In this document: piece by piece, positions 27,060 through 40,600 of the stretch
How positions within the stretch are numbered: position 1 is the first letter of the stretch
How the letters are laid out: each line of letters opens with the position of its first letter
NCBI RefSeq assembly: GCF_040958095.1
Contig: NC_091181.1
Span: 26,490,349-26,554,348, forward strand
Source of the DNA: Procambarus clarkii
Lineage: Eukaryota > Arthropoda > Malacostraca > Decapoda > Cambaridae
Length of the DNA: 64,000 nucleotides
Direction: 5' to 3'
Position numbers and translations under genes: made by a program
The notes under the pieces: model-generated
The model's input: the letters and a program-made list of their open reading frames with translations, nothing else
Database searches by the model: none
What the model was told of the DNA's origin: nothing

Positions 27060-29870
27060 TGGCCTCTAGCGGCGAAATTCACACGATTTTTGGGCGCTAG
27101 CGGCGAAATTCGCACGATTTTTGGCCGCTAGCGGCGAAATTTGCACGATTTTTGGCCGCTAGCGACGAAAATCGCACGGTTTTTGACCGCTAGCGGCGAA
27201 AATCGCGCTATTTTTGGCCGGTAGTGGCGAAAATCGCGCTATTTTTGAACGCCAGCTGCAAAACTCGCATAGTTTCTGGCCGCTAGCGGCGAAAATCGCA
27301 CGGTTTTTGGCCGCTAGCAGCGAAAATCGCGATATTTTTTAGCCAGTAGCGGTGAAAATCGCGATTTTTGGCCGGTAGCGGCGAAAATCGCGCTATTTTC
27401 GTCCGCCAGCTGCAAAAATCGCATAGTTTCTGGCCGCTAGCGGCGAAAATCGCACGATTTTTGGCCGCTAGCGGCGAAAATCGCACGGTTTTTGGCCGCT
27501 AGCGGCGAAAATCGCGCTATTTTTGGCCGGTAGCGCCGAAAATCGCGATTTTTGCCCGCTAGCTGCGAAAATCTCATGGTTTTTGGCCGGTAGCGGCGAA
27601 AATCGCGCGGTTTTTGGCCGGTAGCAGCGAAAATCGGTCGATTTTTGGCAGGTAGCGGAGAAATTCGCGCGGTTTTTGGCCGCCAGCTGCAAAAATAGCA
27701 TGGTTTCTGGCCGCTAGCGTCGAAAATAGCGCTGTTATCGGCCGTTAGCGGCAAAAATCGCCCGATTTTTGGCCGCTAGCGGCGAAAATCGCACGGTTTT
27801 TGGCCGCTAGCGGCGAAAATCGCGCTATTTTTGGCCGGTAGCGGCGAAAAACGCGATTTTTGCCCGCCAGCTGCGAAAATCTCATGGTTTTTGGCCGCTA
27901 GCGGCGAAATTTGCACGATTTTTGGCCGCTATCGGCGAAAATCGCGCTATTTTTGGCCGGTAGCGGCGAAAATCGCGATTTTTGCCCGCCAGCTGCGAAA
28001 ATCGCGCGGTTTTTGGCCGGTAACGGCGAAAATCGGTCGATTTTTGGCAGGTAGCGGCGAAATTCGCGCGGTTTTTGGCCGCCAGCTGCAAAAATCGCAC
28101 TATTTTTGGCCGGTAGCGGCGAAAATCGCAATTTTTGCCCGCCAGCTGCGAAAATCGCATGTTTTTGGCCGCTAGCGGCGAAAATCGCGCTATTTTTGGC
28201 TGGTAGCGTAAAAAATCACGATTTTTGCCAGCCAGCTGCGAAAATCGTATGGTTTTTGGCTGCTAACGGCGAAAATCGCGCGGTTTTTAGCCGGTAGCGG
28301 CGAAAATCGCGCTATTTTTGCCCACCAGCTGCAAAAATCGCATAGTTTCTGGCCGCTAGCGGCGAAAATCGCACGGTTTTTGGCCGCTAGCGGCGAAAAT
28401 CGCGCTATTTTTGGCCGGTAGCGGCGAAAATCGCGCTATTTTTGGCCGGTAGCGGCGAAAATCACTTTTTTTGCCCGCCAGCTGCGAAAATCGCATAGTT
28501 TTTGGCCGCTAGCGGCGAAAATCGCGCGGTTTTTGGCCGGTAGCGGCTAAAATCGCGCTCTTTTTGCCCGCCTGCTGCAAAAATCGCATAGTTTCTGGCC
28601 GCTAGCGGCGAAAATCGCACGATTTTTGGCCGCTAGCGGCGAAAATCGCACGGTTTTTGGCCGCAAGCAGCGAAAATCGCGCAATTTTTGGCCCGTAGTG
28701 GCGAAAATTGCGACTTTTGCTCGCCAGCTGCGAAAATCGCATGGTTTTTGGCCGCTAGCGGCGAAAATCGCGCGGTTTTTGGCCGGTAGCGGCGAAAATC
28801 GCGCTATTTTCGCCCGCCAGCTGCAAAAATCGCATAGTTTCTGGCCTCTAGCGGCGAAATTCACACGATTTTTGGGCGCTAGCGGCGAAATTCGCACGAT
28901 TTTTGGCCGCTAGCGGCGAAATTTGCACGATTTTTGGCCGCTAGCGACGAAAATCGCACGGTTTTTGACCGCTAGCGGCGAAAATCGCGCTATTTTTGGC
29001 CGGTAGTGGCGAAAATCGCGCTATTTTTGAACGCCAGCTGCAAAAATCGCATAGTTTCTGGCCGCTAGCGGCGAAAATCGCACGGTTTTTGGCCGCTAGC
29101 AGCGAAAATCGCGATATTTTTTAGCCAGTAGCGGTGAAAATCGCGATTTTTGGCCGGTAGCGGCGAAAATCGCGCTATTTTCGTCCGCCAGCTGCAAAAA
29201 TCGCATAGTTTCTGGCCGCTAGCGGCGAAAATCGCACGATTTTTGGCCGCTAGCGGCGAAAATCGCACGGTTTTTGGCCGCTAGCGGCGAAAATCGCGCT
29301 ATTTTTGGCCGGTAGCGCCGAAAATCGCGATTTTTGCCCGCCAGCTGCGAAAATCTCATGGTTTTTGGCCGGTAGCGGCGAAAATCGCGCGGTTTTTGGC
29401 CGGTAGCAGCGAAAATCGGTCGATTTTTGGCAGGTAGCGGAGAAATTCGCGCGGTTTTTGGCCGCCAGCTGCAAAAATAGCATGGTTTCTGGCCGCTAGC
29501 GTCGAAAATAGCGCTGTTATCGGCCGTTAGCGGCAAAAATCGCCCGATTTTTGGCCGCTAGCGGCGAAAATCGCACGGTTTTTGGCCGCTAGCGGCGAAA
29601 ATCGCGCTATTTTTGGCCGGTAGCGGCGAAAAACGCGATTTTTGCCCGCCAGCTGCGAAAATCTCATGGTTTTTGGCCGCTAGCGGCGAAATTTGCACGA
29701 TTTTTGGCCGCTATCGGCGAAAATCGCGCTATTTTTGGCCGGTAGCGGCGAAAATCGCGATTTTTGCCCGCCAGCTGCGAAAATCGCGCGGTTTTTGGCC
29801 GGTAACGGCGAAAATCGGTCGATTTTTGGCAGGTAGCGGCGAAATTCGCGCGGTTTTTGGCCGCCAGCTG
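27060..29870 (+). repeat. Block duplication in the satellite, offset 1,782 bp
   Basis: About 27,061-28,090 recurs at about 28,843-29,870. Shared markers are GGCCTCTAGCGG, TTTTTGGGCGC, GATATTTTTTAGCC, TGTTATCGGCC and a CTATCGGCG core. After about 28,090 the first copy switches to another monomer series, so the two blocks are separated by unrelated satellite. Confidence 0.78.
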
Positions 29871-32462
29871 CAAAAATCGCATGGTTTCTGGATGCTAGCG
29901 TCGAAAATAGCGCGGTTTTCGGCCGTTAACGGCAAAAATCGCCCAATTTTTGGCCGCTAGCGGCGAAAATCGCGATTTTTGCCTGCCAGCTGCGAAAATC
30001 TCATGGTTTTTGGCCGCTAGCGGCGAAAATCGTGCGGTTTTTGGCCGGTAGCGGCGAAAATCGGCTATTTTTGCCCGCCAGCTGCAAAAATTGCATAGTT
30101 TCTGGCCGCTAGCGTCGAAAATAGCACGGTTTTGGCTGTTACCGGCAAAAATCGCCCGATTTTTGGCCGCTAGCGGCGAAAATCGCACGGTTTTTGGCCA
30201 CTAGCGGCGAAAATCGCGCTATTTTTGGCCGGTAGCGGCGAAAATCACGATTTTTGCCCGCCAGCTGCGAAAATCGCATAGTTTTTAGCCGCTACCTGCG
30301 AAAATCGCGCGGTTTTTGGCCGCTAGCGGCGAAAATCGCACGATTTTTGGCCGCTAGCGGCGAAAATCGCACGGTTTTTGGCCGCTAGCGGCGAAAATCG
30401 CGCAATTTTTGGCCGGTAGCGCCGAAAATCGCGATTTTTGCCCACCAGCTGCAAAAATCGCATAGTTTCTGGCCGCTAGCGGGGAGAAACGCACGATTTT
30501 TGGCCGCTAGCGGTGAAATTCGCACGATTTTTGGCCGCTAGCGGCGAAATTTGCACGATTTTTGGCCGCTAGCGGCGAAAATCGCACGGTTTTTGGCCGC
30601 TAGCGGCGAAAATCGCGCTATTTTTGGCCGGTAGCGCCGAAAATCGCGATTTTTGCCCGCCAGCTGCGAAAATCGCATGGTTTTTGGCCGGTAGCGGCGA
30701 AAATCGGTCGATTTTTGGCAGGTAGCGGCGAAAATAGCGCGGTTTTCGGCCGTTAGCGGCAAAAATCGCCCGATTTTTGGCCGCTAGCGGCGAAAATCGC
30801 ACGTTTTTTGGCCGCTAGCGGCGAAAATCGCGCTATTTTTGGCCAGTAGCGGCGAAAATCGCGATTTTTGCCCCTCAGCTGCGAAAATCGCATGGTTTTT
30901 GGCCGCTAGCGGCGAAAATCGCATGGTTTTTGGCCGCTAGCGGCGAAAATCGCGCTATTTTTGCCCGCCAGCTGCAAAAATCGCATAGTTTCTGGCCGCT
31001 AGCGGCGAAATTCCCACGATTTTTGGCCGCTAGCGGTGAAATTTGCACGATTTTTGGCCGCTAGCGGCGAAAATCGCGCTATTTTTAGCCGGTAGCGGCG
31101 AAAATCGCGATTTTTGCCCGCCAGCTGCGAAAATCGCATGGTTTTTGGCCACTAGCGGCGAAAATCGCGCGGTTTTTGGCCGGTAACGGCGAAAATCGGT
31201 CGATTTTTGGCAGGTAGCGGCGAAATTCGCGCGGTTTTTGGGCGCCAGCTGCAAAAATCGCATGGTTTCTGGACGCTAGCGTCGAAAATAGCGCGGTTTT
31301 CGGCCGTTAAGGGCAAAAATCGCCCGATTTTTGGCCGCTAGCGGCGAAAATCGCACGGTTTTTGGCCGCTAGCGGCGAAAATCGCGCTATTTTTGGCCGG
31401 TAGCGGCGAAAATCGTGATTTTTGCCCGCCAGCTGCGAAAATCTCATGGTTTTTGGCCGCTAGCGGCGAAAATCGCGCGGTTTTTGGCCGGTAGCGGCGA
31501 AAATCGGCTATTTTTGCCCGCCAGCTGCAAAAATCGCATAGTTTCTGGCCGCTAGCGGCGAAACTCCCACGATTTTTGGCTGCTAGCGGCGAAATTTGCA
31601 CGATTTTTGGCCGCTAGCGGCGAAAATCGCGCTATTTTTGGCCGGTAGCGGCGAAAATCGCGATTTTTGCCCGCCAGCTGCGAAAATCGCATGGTTTTTG
31701 GCCGCTAGCGGCCAAAATCGCGCGGTTTTTGGCTGGTAGCGGCGAAATTCGCGCGTTTTTTGGCCGCCAGCTGCAAAACTCGTTTGGTTTCTGGCCGCTA
31801 GCGTCGAAAATAGCGCGGTTAACGGCAAAAATCGCCCGATTTTTGGACGCTAGCGGCGAAAATCGCACGGTTTTTGGCCGTTAGCGGCGAAAATCGCGCT
31901 ATTTTTGTCCGGTAGCGGCGAAAATCGGCTATTTTTGCCCGCCAGCTGCAAAAATCGCATAGTTTCTGGCCGCTAGCGGCGAAATTCCCACTATTTTTGG
32001 TCGCTAGCGGCGAAATTTGCACGATTTTTGGCCGCTAGCGGCGAAAATCGCGCTATTTTTGGCCGGTAGCGGCGAAAATCGCGATTTTTGCCCGCCAGCT
32101 GTGAAAATCGCATGCTTTTTGGCCGCTAGCGGCGAAAATCGCGCGGTTTTTGGCTGGTAGCGGCGAAATTCGCGCGTTTTTTGGCCGCCAGCTGCAAAAC
32201 TCGTTTGGTTTCTGGCCGCTAGCGTCGAAAATAGCGCGGTTTTCGGCCGTTAACGGCAAAAATCGCCCGATTTTTGGCCGCTAGCGGCGAAAATCGCACG
32301 GTTTTTGGCCGTTAGCGGCGAAAATCGCGCTATTTTTGTCCGGTAGCGGCGAAAATCGGGCGGTTTTTGGCCGCCAGCTGCAAAAATCGCATGGTTTCTG
32401 GCCGCTAGCGTCGAAAATAGCACGGTTTTCGGCCGTTAACGGCAAAAATCGCCCGATTTTTG

Positions 32463-35370
32463 TCCGGTAGCTGCGAAAATCGCACGATTTTTGGCCGCTA
32501 GCGTCGAAAATCGCACGGTTTTTGGCCGCTAGTGGCGAAAATCGCGCTATTTTTGGCCGGTAGCGGCGAAAATCGCGATTTTTGGCCGCTAGCGGCGAAA
32601 ATCGCATGGTTTTTGGCCGCTAGCGGCGAAAATCGCATGGTTTTTGGCCGCTAGCGGCGAAAATCGCGCAGTTTTTGGAAGGCAGCGGTGAATATCGCGA
32701 TTTTTGCCCAACAGCTGCGAAAATCTCATGGTTTCTGGCCGCTAGCGGCGAAAATCGCACGATTTTTGGCCGCTAGCGGCAAAAATCGCCCGATTTTTGG
32801 CCGCTAGCGGCGAAAATCGCGCTATTTTTGGCCGGTAGCGCCGAAAATCGCGATTTTTGCCCGCCAGCTGCGAAAATCTCATGGTTTTTGGCCGCTAGCG
32901 GCGAAAATCGCGCGGTTTTTGGCCGGTATCGGCGAAAATCGCGCTATTTTTGCCCGCCAGCTGCGAAAATCGCATGGTTTTTGGCCGCTAGCGGCGAAAA
33001 TTGCGCGGTTTTTGGCCGGTAGCGGCGAAAATCACGCTATTTTCGCCCACCAGCTGCAAAAATCGCATAGTTTCTGGCCGCTAGCGGGGAAAAACGCACG
33101 ATTTTTGGCCGCTAGCGGTGAAATTCGCACGATTTTTGGCCGCTAGCGGCGAAATTTGCACGATTTTTGGCCGGTAGCGGCGAAAATCGGTCGATTTTTG
33201 GCAGGTAGCGGCGAAATACGCGCGGTTTTTGGCCGCTAGCGGCGAAAATAGCGCGGTTTTCGGCCGTTAGCGGCAAAAATCGCCCGATTTTTGGCCGCTA
33301 GCGGCGAAAATCGCACGGTTTCTGGCCGCTAGCGGCGAAAATCGCGCTATTTTTGGCCAGTAGCGGCGAAAATCGCGATTTTTGCCCCTCAGCTGCGAAA
33401 ATCGCATTGTTTTTGGCCGCTAGCGGCGAAAATCGCGCTATTTTTGCCCGCCAGCTGCAAAAATCGCATAGTTTCTGGCCGCTATCGGCGAAATTCCCAC
33501 GATTTTTGGCCGCTAGCGGCGAAATTCCCACGATTTTTGGCCGCTAGCGGCGAAAATCGCGCTATTTTTTGCCGGTAGCGGCGAAAATCGCGATTTTTGC
33601 CCCTCAGCTGCGAAAATCGCATGGTTTTTGGCCGCTAGCGGCGAAAATCGCGCTATTTTTGGCCAGTAGCGGCGAAAATCGCGATTTTTGCCCCTCAGCT
33701 GCGAAAATCGCATGGTTTTTGGCCGCTAGCGGCGAAAATCGCGCTATTTTTGCCCGCCAGCTGCAAAAATCGCATAGTTTCTGGCCGCTAGCGGCGAAAT
33801 TCCCACGATTTTTGGCCGCTAGCGGCGAAATTTGCACGATTTTTGGCCGCTAGCGGCGAAAATCGCGCTATTTTTAGCCGGTAGCGGCGAAAATCGCGAT
33901 TTTTGCCCGCCAGCTGCGAAAATCGCATGGTTTTTGGCCGCTAGCGGCGAAAATCGCGCGGTTTTTGGCCGGTAACGGCGAAAATCGGTCGATTTTTGGC
34001 AGGTAGCGGCGAAATTCGCGCGGTTTTTGGGCGCCAGCAGCAAAAATCGCATGGTTTCTGGACGCTAGCGTCGAAAATAGCGCGGTTTTCGGCCGTTAAG
34101 GGCAAAAATCGCCCGATTTTTGGCCGCTAGCGGCGAAAATCGCACGGTTTTTGGCAGCTAGCGGCGAAAATCGCGCTATTTTTGGCCGGTAGCGGCGAAA
34201 ATCGCGATTTTTGCCCGCCAGCTGCGAAAATCTCATGGTTTTTGGCCGCTAGCGGCGAAAATCGCGCGGTTTTTGGCCGGTAGCGGCGAAAATCGGCTAT
34301 TTTTGCCCGCCAGCTGCAAAAATCGCATAGTTTCTGGCCGCTAGCGGCGAAATTCCCACGATTTTTGGCCGCTAGCGGCGAAATTTGCACGATTTTTGGC
34401 CGCTAGCGGCGAAAATCGCGCTATTTTTGTCCGGTAGCTGCGAAAATCGCACGATTTTTGGCCGCTAGCGTCGAAAATCGCACGGTTTTTGGCCGCTAGT
34501 GGCGAAAATCGCGCTATTTTTGGCCGGTAGCGGCGAAAATCGCGATTTTTGGCCGCTAGCGGCGAAAATCGCATGGTTTTTGGCCGCTAGCGGCGAAAAT
34601 CGCATGGTTTTTGGCCGCTAGCGGCGAAAATCGCGCAGTTTTTGGAAGGCAGCGGTGAATATCGCGATTTTTGCCCAACAGCTGCGAAAATCTCATGGTT
34701 TCTGGCCGCTAGCGGCGAAAATCGCACGATTTTTGGCCGCTAGCGGCAAAAATCGCACGGTTTTTGGCCGCTAGCGGCGAAAATCGCGCTATTTTTGGCC
34801 GGTAGCGCCGAAAATCGCGATTTTTGCCCGCCAGCTGCGAAAATCTCATGGTTTTTGGCCGCTAGCGGCGAAAATCGCGCGGTTTTTGGTCGGTATCGGC
34901 GAAAATCGCGCTATTTTTGCCCGCCAGCTGCGAAAATCGCATGGTTTTTGGCCGCTAGCGGCGAAAATTGCGCGGTTTTTGGCCGGTAGCGGCGAAAATC
35001 ACGCTATTTTCGCCCACCAGCTGCAAAAATCGCATAGTTTCTGGCCGCTAGCGGGGAAAAACGCACGATTTTTGGCCGCTAGCGGTGAAATTCGCACGAT
35101 TTTTGGCCGCTAGCGGCGAAGTTTGCACGATTTTTGGCCGGTAGCGGCGAAAATCGGTCGATTTTTGGCAGGTAGCGGCGAAATACGCGCGGTTTTTGGC
35201 CGCTAGCGGCGAAAATAGCGCGGTTTTCGGCCGTTAGCGGCAAAAATCGCCCGATTTTTGGCCGCTAGCGGCGAAAATCGCACGGTTTTTGGCCGCTAGC
35301 GGCGAAAATCGCGCTATTTTTGGCCAGTAGCGGCGAAAATCGCGATTTTTGCCCCTCAGCTGCGAAAATC
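32463..35370 (+). repeat. Block duplication in the satellite, offset about 1,967 bp
   Basis: About 32,463-33,400 recurs at about 34,429-35,370, with the GTCCGGTAGCTGCG start, the GGAAGGCAGCGGTGAATATC monomer, the CCCAACAGCTG monomer and GCGGGGAAAAACGC in the same order. A few single-base differences separate the copies. Confidence 0.75.
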
Positions 35371-35394
35371 GCATGGTTTTTGGCCGCTAGCGGC

Positions 35395-37620
35395 GAAAAT
35401 CGCGCTATTTTTGGCCAGTAGCGGCGAAAATCGCGATTTTTGCCCCTCAGCTGCGAAAATCGCATGGTTTTTGGCCGCTAGCGGCGAAAATCGCGCTATT
35501 TTTGCCCGCCAGCTGCAAAAATCGCATAGTTTCTGGCCGCTAGCGGCGAAATTCCCACGATTTTTGGCCGCTAGCGGCGAAATTTGCACGATTTTTGGCC
35601 GCTAGCGGCGAAAATCGCGCTATTTTTAGCCGGTAGCGGCGAAAATCGCGATTTTTGCCCGCCAGCTGCGAAAATCGCATGGTTTTTGGCCGCTAGCGGC
35701 GAAAATCGCGCGGTTTTTGGTCGGTAACGGCGAAAATCGGTCGATTTTTGGCAGGTAGCGGCGAAATTCGCGCGGTTTTTGGGCGCCAGCAGCAAAAATC
35801 GCATGGTTTCTGGACGCTAGCGTCGAAAATAGCGCGGTTTTCGGCCGTTAAGGGCAAAAATCGCCCGATTTTTGGCCGCTAGCGGCGAAAATCGCACGGT
35901 TTTTGGCCGCTAGCGGCGAAAATCGCACGGTTTTTGGCCGCTAGCGGCGAAAATCGCGATTTTTGCCCGCCAGCTGCGAAAATCTCATGGTTTTTGGCCG
36001 CTAGCGGCGAAAATCGCGCGGTTTTTGGCCGGTAGCGGCGAAAATCGGCTATTTTTGCCCGCCAGCTGCAAAAATCGCATAGTTTCTGGCCGCTAGCGGC
36101 GAAATTCCCACGATTTTTGGCCGCTAGCGGCGAAATTTGCACGATTTTTGGCCGATAGCGGCGAAAATCGCGCTATTTTTGGCCGGTAGCGGCGAAAATC
36201 GCGATTTTTGCCCGCCAGCTGCGAAAATCGCATGGTTTTTGGCCGCTAGCGGCGAAAATCGCGCGGTTTTTGGCTGGTAGCGGCGAAATTCGCGCGTTTT
36301 TTGGCCGCCAGCTGCAAAAATCGTTTGGTTTCTGGCCGCTAGCGTCGAAAATAGCGCGGTTTTCGGCCGTTAACGGCAAAAATCGCCCGATTTTTGGCCG
36401 CTAGCGGTGAAATTCGCACGCTTTTTGGCCGCTAGCGGCGAAATTTGCACGATTTTTGGCCGGTAGCGGCGAAAATCGGTCGATTTTTGGCAGGTAGCGG
36501 CGAAATACGCGCGGTTTTTGGCCGCTAGCGGCGAAAATAGCGCGGTTTTCGGCCGTTAGCGGCAAAAATCGCCCGATTTTTGGCCGCTAGCGGCGAAAAT
36601 CGCACGGTTTTTGGCCGCTAGCGGCGAAAATCGCGCTATTTTTGGCCAGTAGCGGCGAAAATCGCGATTTTTGCCCCTCAGCTGCGAAAATCGCATGGTT
36701 TTTGGCCGCTAGCGGCGAAAATCGCGCTATTTTTGCCCGCCAGCTGCAAAAATCGCATAGTTTCTGGCCGCTAGCGGCGAAATTCCCACGATTTTTGGCC
36801 GCTAGCGGCGAAATTTGCACGATTTTTGGCCGCTAGCGGCGAAAATCGCGCTATTTTTAGCCGGTAGCGGCGAAAATCGCGATTTTTGCCCGCCAGCTGC
36901 GAAAATCGCATGGTTTTTGGCCGCTAGCGGCGAAAATCGCGCGGTTTTTGGCCGGTAACGGCGAAAATCGGTCGATTTTTGGCAGGTAGCGGCGAAATTC
37001 GCGCGGTTTTTGGGCGCCAGCAGCAAAAATCGCATGGTTTCTGGACGCTAGCGTCGAAAATAGCGCGGTTTTCGGCCGTTAAGGGCAAAAATCGCCCGAT
37101 TTTTGGCCGCTAGCGGCGAAAATCGCACGGTTTTTGGCCGCTAGCGGCGAAAATCGCGCTATTTTTGGCCGGTAGCGGCGAAAATCGCGATTTTTGCCCG
37201 CCAGCTGCGAAAATCTCATGGTTTTTGGCCGCTAGCGGCGAAAATCGCGCGGTTTTTGGCCGGTAGCGGCGAAAATCGGCTATTTTTGCCCGCCAGCTGC
37301 AAAAATCGCATAGTTTCTGGCCGCTAGCGGCGAAATTCCCACGATTTTTGGCCGCTAGCGGCGAAATTTGCACGATTTTTGGCCGCTAGCGGCGAAAATC
37401 GCGCTATTTTTGGCCGGTAGCGGCGAAAATCGCGATTTTTGCCCGCCAGCTGCGAAAATCGCATGGTTTTTGGCCGCTAGCGGCGAAAATCGCGCGGTTT
37501 TTGGCTGGTAGCGGCGAAATTCGCGCGTTTTTTGACCGCCAGCTGCAAAACTCGTTTGGTTTCTGGCCGCTAGCGTCGAAAATAGCGCGGTTTTCGGCCG
37601 TTAACGGCAAAAATCGCCCG
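35395..37620 (+). repeat. Block duplication in the satellite, offset 1,231 bp
   Basis: About 35,395-36,390 recurs at about 36,625-37,620. Shared markers are GCCCCTCAGCTG, GGGCGCCAGCAGC, GGACGCTAGCGTCG and GGCCGTTAAGGGC. It is part of the same family of block copies seen near 33.7-34.4 and 38.5-41.1 kb. Confidence 0.75.
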
Positions 37621-40600
37621 ATTTTTGGCCGCTAGCTGCGAAAATCGCGCTATTTTTGTCCGGTAGCTGCGAAAATCGCACGATTTTTGGCCGCTAGCGT
37701 CGAAAATCGCACGGTTTTTGGCCGCTAGTGGCGAAAATCGCGCTATTTTTGGCCGGTAGCGGCGAAAATCGCGATTTTTGGCCGCTAGCGGCGAAAATCG
37801 CATGGTTTTTGGCCGCTAGCGGCGAAAATCGCATGGTTTTTGGCCGCTAGCGGCGAAAATCGCGCAGTTTTTGGAAGGCAGCGGTGAATATCGCGATTTT
37901 TGCCCAACAGCTGCGAAAATCTCATGGTTTCTGGCCGCTAGCGGCGAAAATCGCGCTATTTTTGGCCGGTAGCGCCGAAAATCGCGATTTTTGCCCGCCA
38001 GCTGCGAAAATCTCATGGTTTTTTGCCGCTAGCGGCGAAAATCGCGCGGTTTTTGGCCGGTATCGGCGAAAATCGCGCTATTTTTGCCCGCCAGCTGCGA
38101 AAATCGCATGGTTTTTGGCCGCTAGCGGCGAAAATTGCGCGGTTTTTGGCCGGTAGCGGCGAAAATCACGCTATTTTCGCCCACCAGCTGCAAAAATCGC
38201 ATAGTTTCTGGCCGCTAGCGGGGAAAAACGCACGATTTTTGGCCGCTAGCAGTGAAATTCGCACGATTTTTGGCCGCTAGCGGCGAAATTTGCACGATTT
38301 TTGGCCGGTAGCGGCGAAAATCGGTCGATTTTTGGCAGGTAGCGGCGAAATACGCGCGGTTTTTGGCCGCTAGCGGCGAAAATAGCGCGGTTTTCGGCCG
38401 TTAGCGGCAAAAATCGCCCGATTTTTGGCCGCTAGCGGCGAAAATCGCACGGTTTTTAGCCGCTAGCGGCGAAAATCGCGCTATTTTTGGCCAGTAGCGG
38501 CGAAAATCGCGATTTTTGCCCCTCAGCTGCGAAAATCGCATGGTTTTTGGCCGCTAGCGGCGAAAATCGCGCTATTTTTGCCCGCCAGCTGCAAAAATCG
38601 CATAGTTTCTGGCCGCTAGCGGCGAAATTCCCACGATTTTTGGCCGCTAGCGGCGAAATTTGCACGATTTTTGGCCGCTAGCGGCGAAAATCGCGCTATT
38701 TTTAGCCGGTAGCGGCGAAAATCGCGATTTTTGCCCGCCAGCTGCGAAAATCGTATGGTTTTTGGCCGCTAGCGGCGAAAATCGCGCGGTTTTTGGCCGG
38801 TAACGGCGAAAATCGGTCGATTTTTGGCAGGTAGCGGCGAAATTCGCGCGGTTTTTGGGCGCCAGCAGCAAAAATCGCATGGTTTCTGGACGCTAGCGTC
38901 GAAAATAGCGCGGTTTTCGGCCGTTAAGGGCAAAAATCGCCCGATTTTTGGCCGCTAGCGGCGAAAATCGCACGGTTTTTGGCCGCTAGCGGCTAAAATC
39001 GCGCTATTTTTGCCGGTAGCGGCGAAAATCGCGATTTTTGCCCGCCAGCTGCGAAAATCTCATGGTTTTTGGCCGCTAGCGGCGAAAATCGCGCGGTTTT
39101 TGGCCGGTAGCGGCGAAAATCGGCTATTTTTGGCCGGTAGCGGCGAAAATCGGCTATTTTTGCCCGCCAGCTGCAAAAATCGCATAGTTTCTGGCCGCTA
39201 GCGGCGAAATTCCCACGATTTTTGGCCGCTAGCGGCGAAATTTGCACGATTTTTGGCCGTTAGCGGCGAAAATCGCGCTATTTTTTGCCGGTAGCGGCGA
39301 AAATCGCGATTTTTGCCCGCCAGCTGCGAAAATCGCATGGTTTTTGGCCGCTAGCGGCGGAAATCGCGCGGTTTTTGGCTGGTAGCGGCGAAATTCGCGC
39401 GTTTTTTGGCCGCCAGCTGCAAAAATCGTTTGGTTTCTGGCCGCTAGCGTCGAAAATAGCGCGGTTTTCGGCCGTTAACGGCAAAAATCGCCCGATTTTT
39501 GGCCGCTAGCGGTGAAATTCGCACGCTTTTTGGCCGCTAACGGCGAAATTTGCACGATTTTTGGCCGCTAGCGGCGAAAATCGCACGGTTTTTGGCCGCT
39601 AGCGGCGAAAATCGCGCAATTTTTGGCCGGTAGCGCCGAAAATCGCGATTTTTGCCCACCAGCTGCAAAAATCGCATAGTTTCTGGCCGCTAGCGGGGAG
39701 AAACGCACGATTTTTGGCCGCTAGCGGTGAAATTCGCACGATTTTTGGCCGCTAGCGGCGAAATTTGCACGATTTTTGGCCGCTAGCGGCGAAAATCGCA
39801 CGGTTTTTGGCCGCTAGCGGCGAAAATCGCGCTATTTTTGGCCGGTAGCGCCGAAAATCGCGATTTTTGCCCGCCAGCTGCGAAAATCGCATGGTTTTTG
39901 GCCGGTAGCGGCGAAAATCGGTCGATTTTTGGCAGGTAGCGGCGAAAATAGCGCGGTTTTCGGCCATTAGCGGCAAAAATCGCCCGATTTTTGGCCGCTA
40001 GCGGCGAAAATCGGACGGTTTTTGGCCGCTAGCGGCGAAAATCGCGCTATTTTTCGCCAGTAGCGGCGAAAATCGCGATTTTTGCCCCTCAGCTGCGAAA
40101 ATCGCATGGTTTTTGGCCGCTAGCGGCGAAAATCGCATGGTTTTTGGCCGCTAGCGGCGAAAATCGCGCTATTTTTGCCCGCCAGCTGCAAAAATCGCAT
40201 AGTTTCTGGCCGCTAGCGGCGAAATTCCCACGATTTTTGGCCGCTAGCGGCGAAATTTGCACGATTTTTGGCCGCTAGCGGCGAAAATCGCGCTATTTTT
40301 AGCCGGTAGCGGCGAAAATCGCGATTTTTGCCCGCCAGCTGCGAAAATCGCATGGTTTTTGGCCGCTAGCGGCGAAAATCGCGCTGTTTTTGGCCGGTAA
40401 CGGCGAAAATCGGTCGATTTTTGGCAGGTAGCGGCGAAATTCGCGCGGTTTTTGGGCGCCAGCAGCAAAAATCGCATGGTTTCTGGACGCTAGCGTCGAA
40501 AATAGCGCGGTTTTCGGCCGTTAAGGGCAAAAATCGCCCGATTTTTGGCCGCTAGCGGCGAAAATCGCACGGTTTTTGGCCGCTAGCGGCGAAAATCGCG

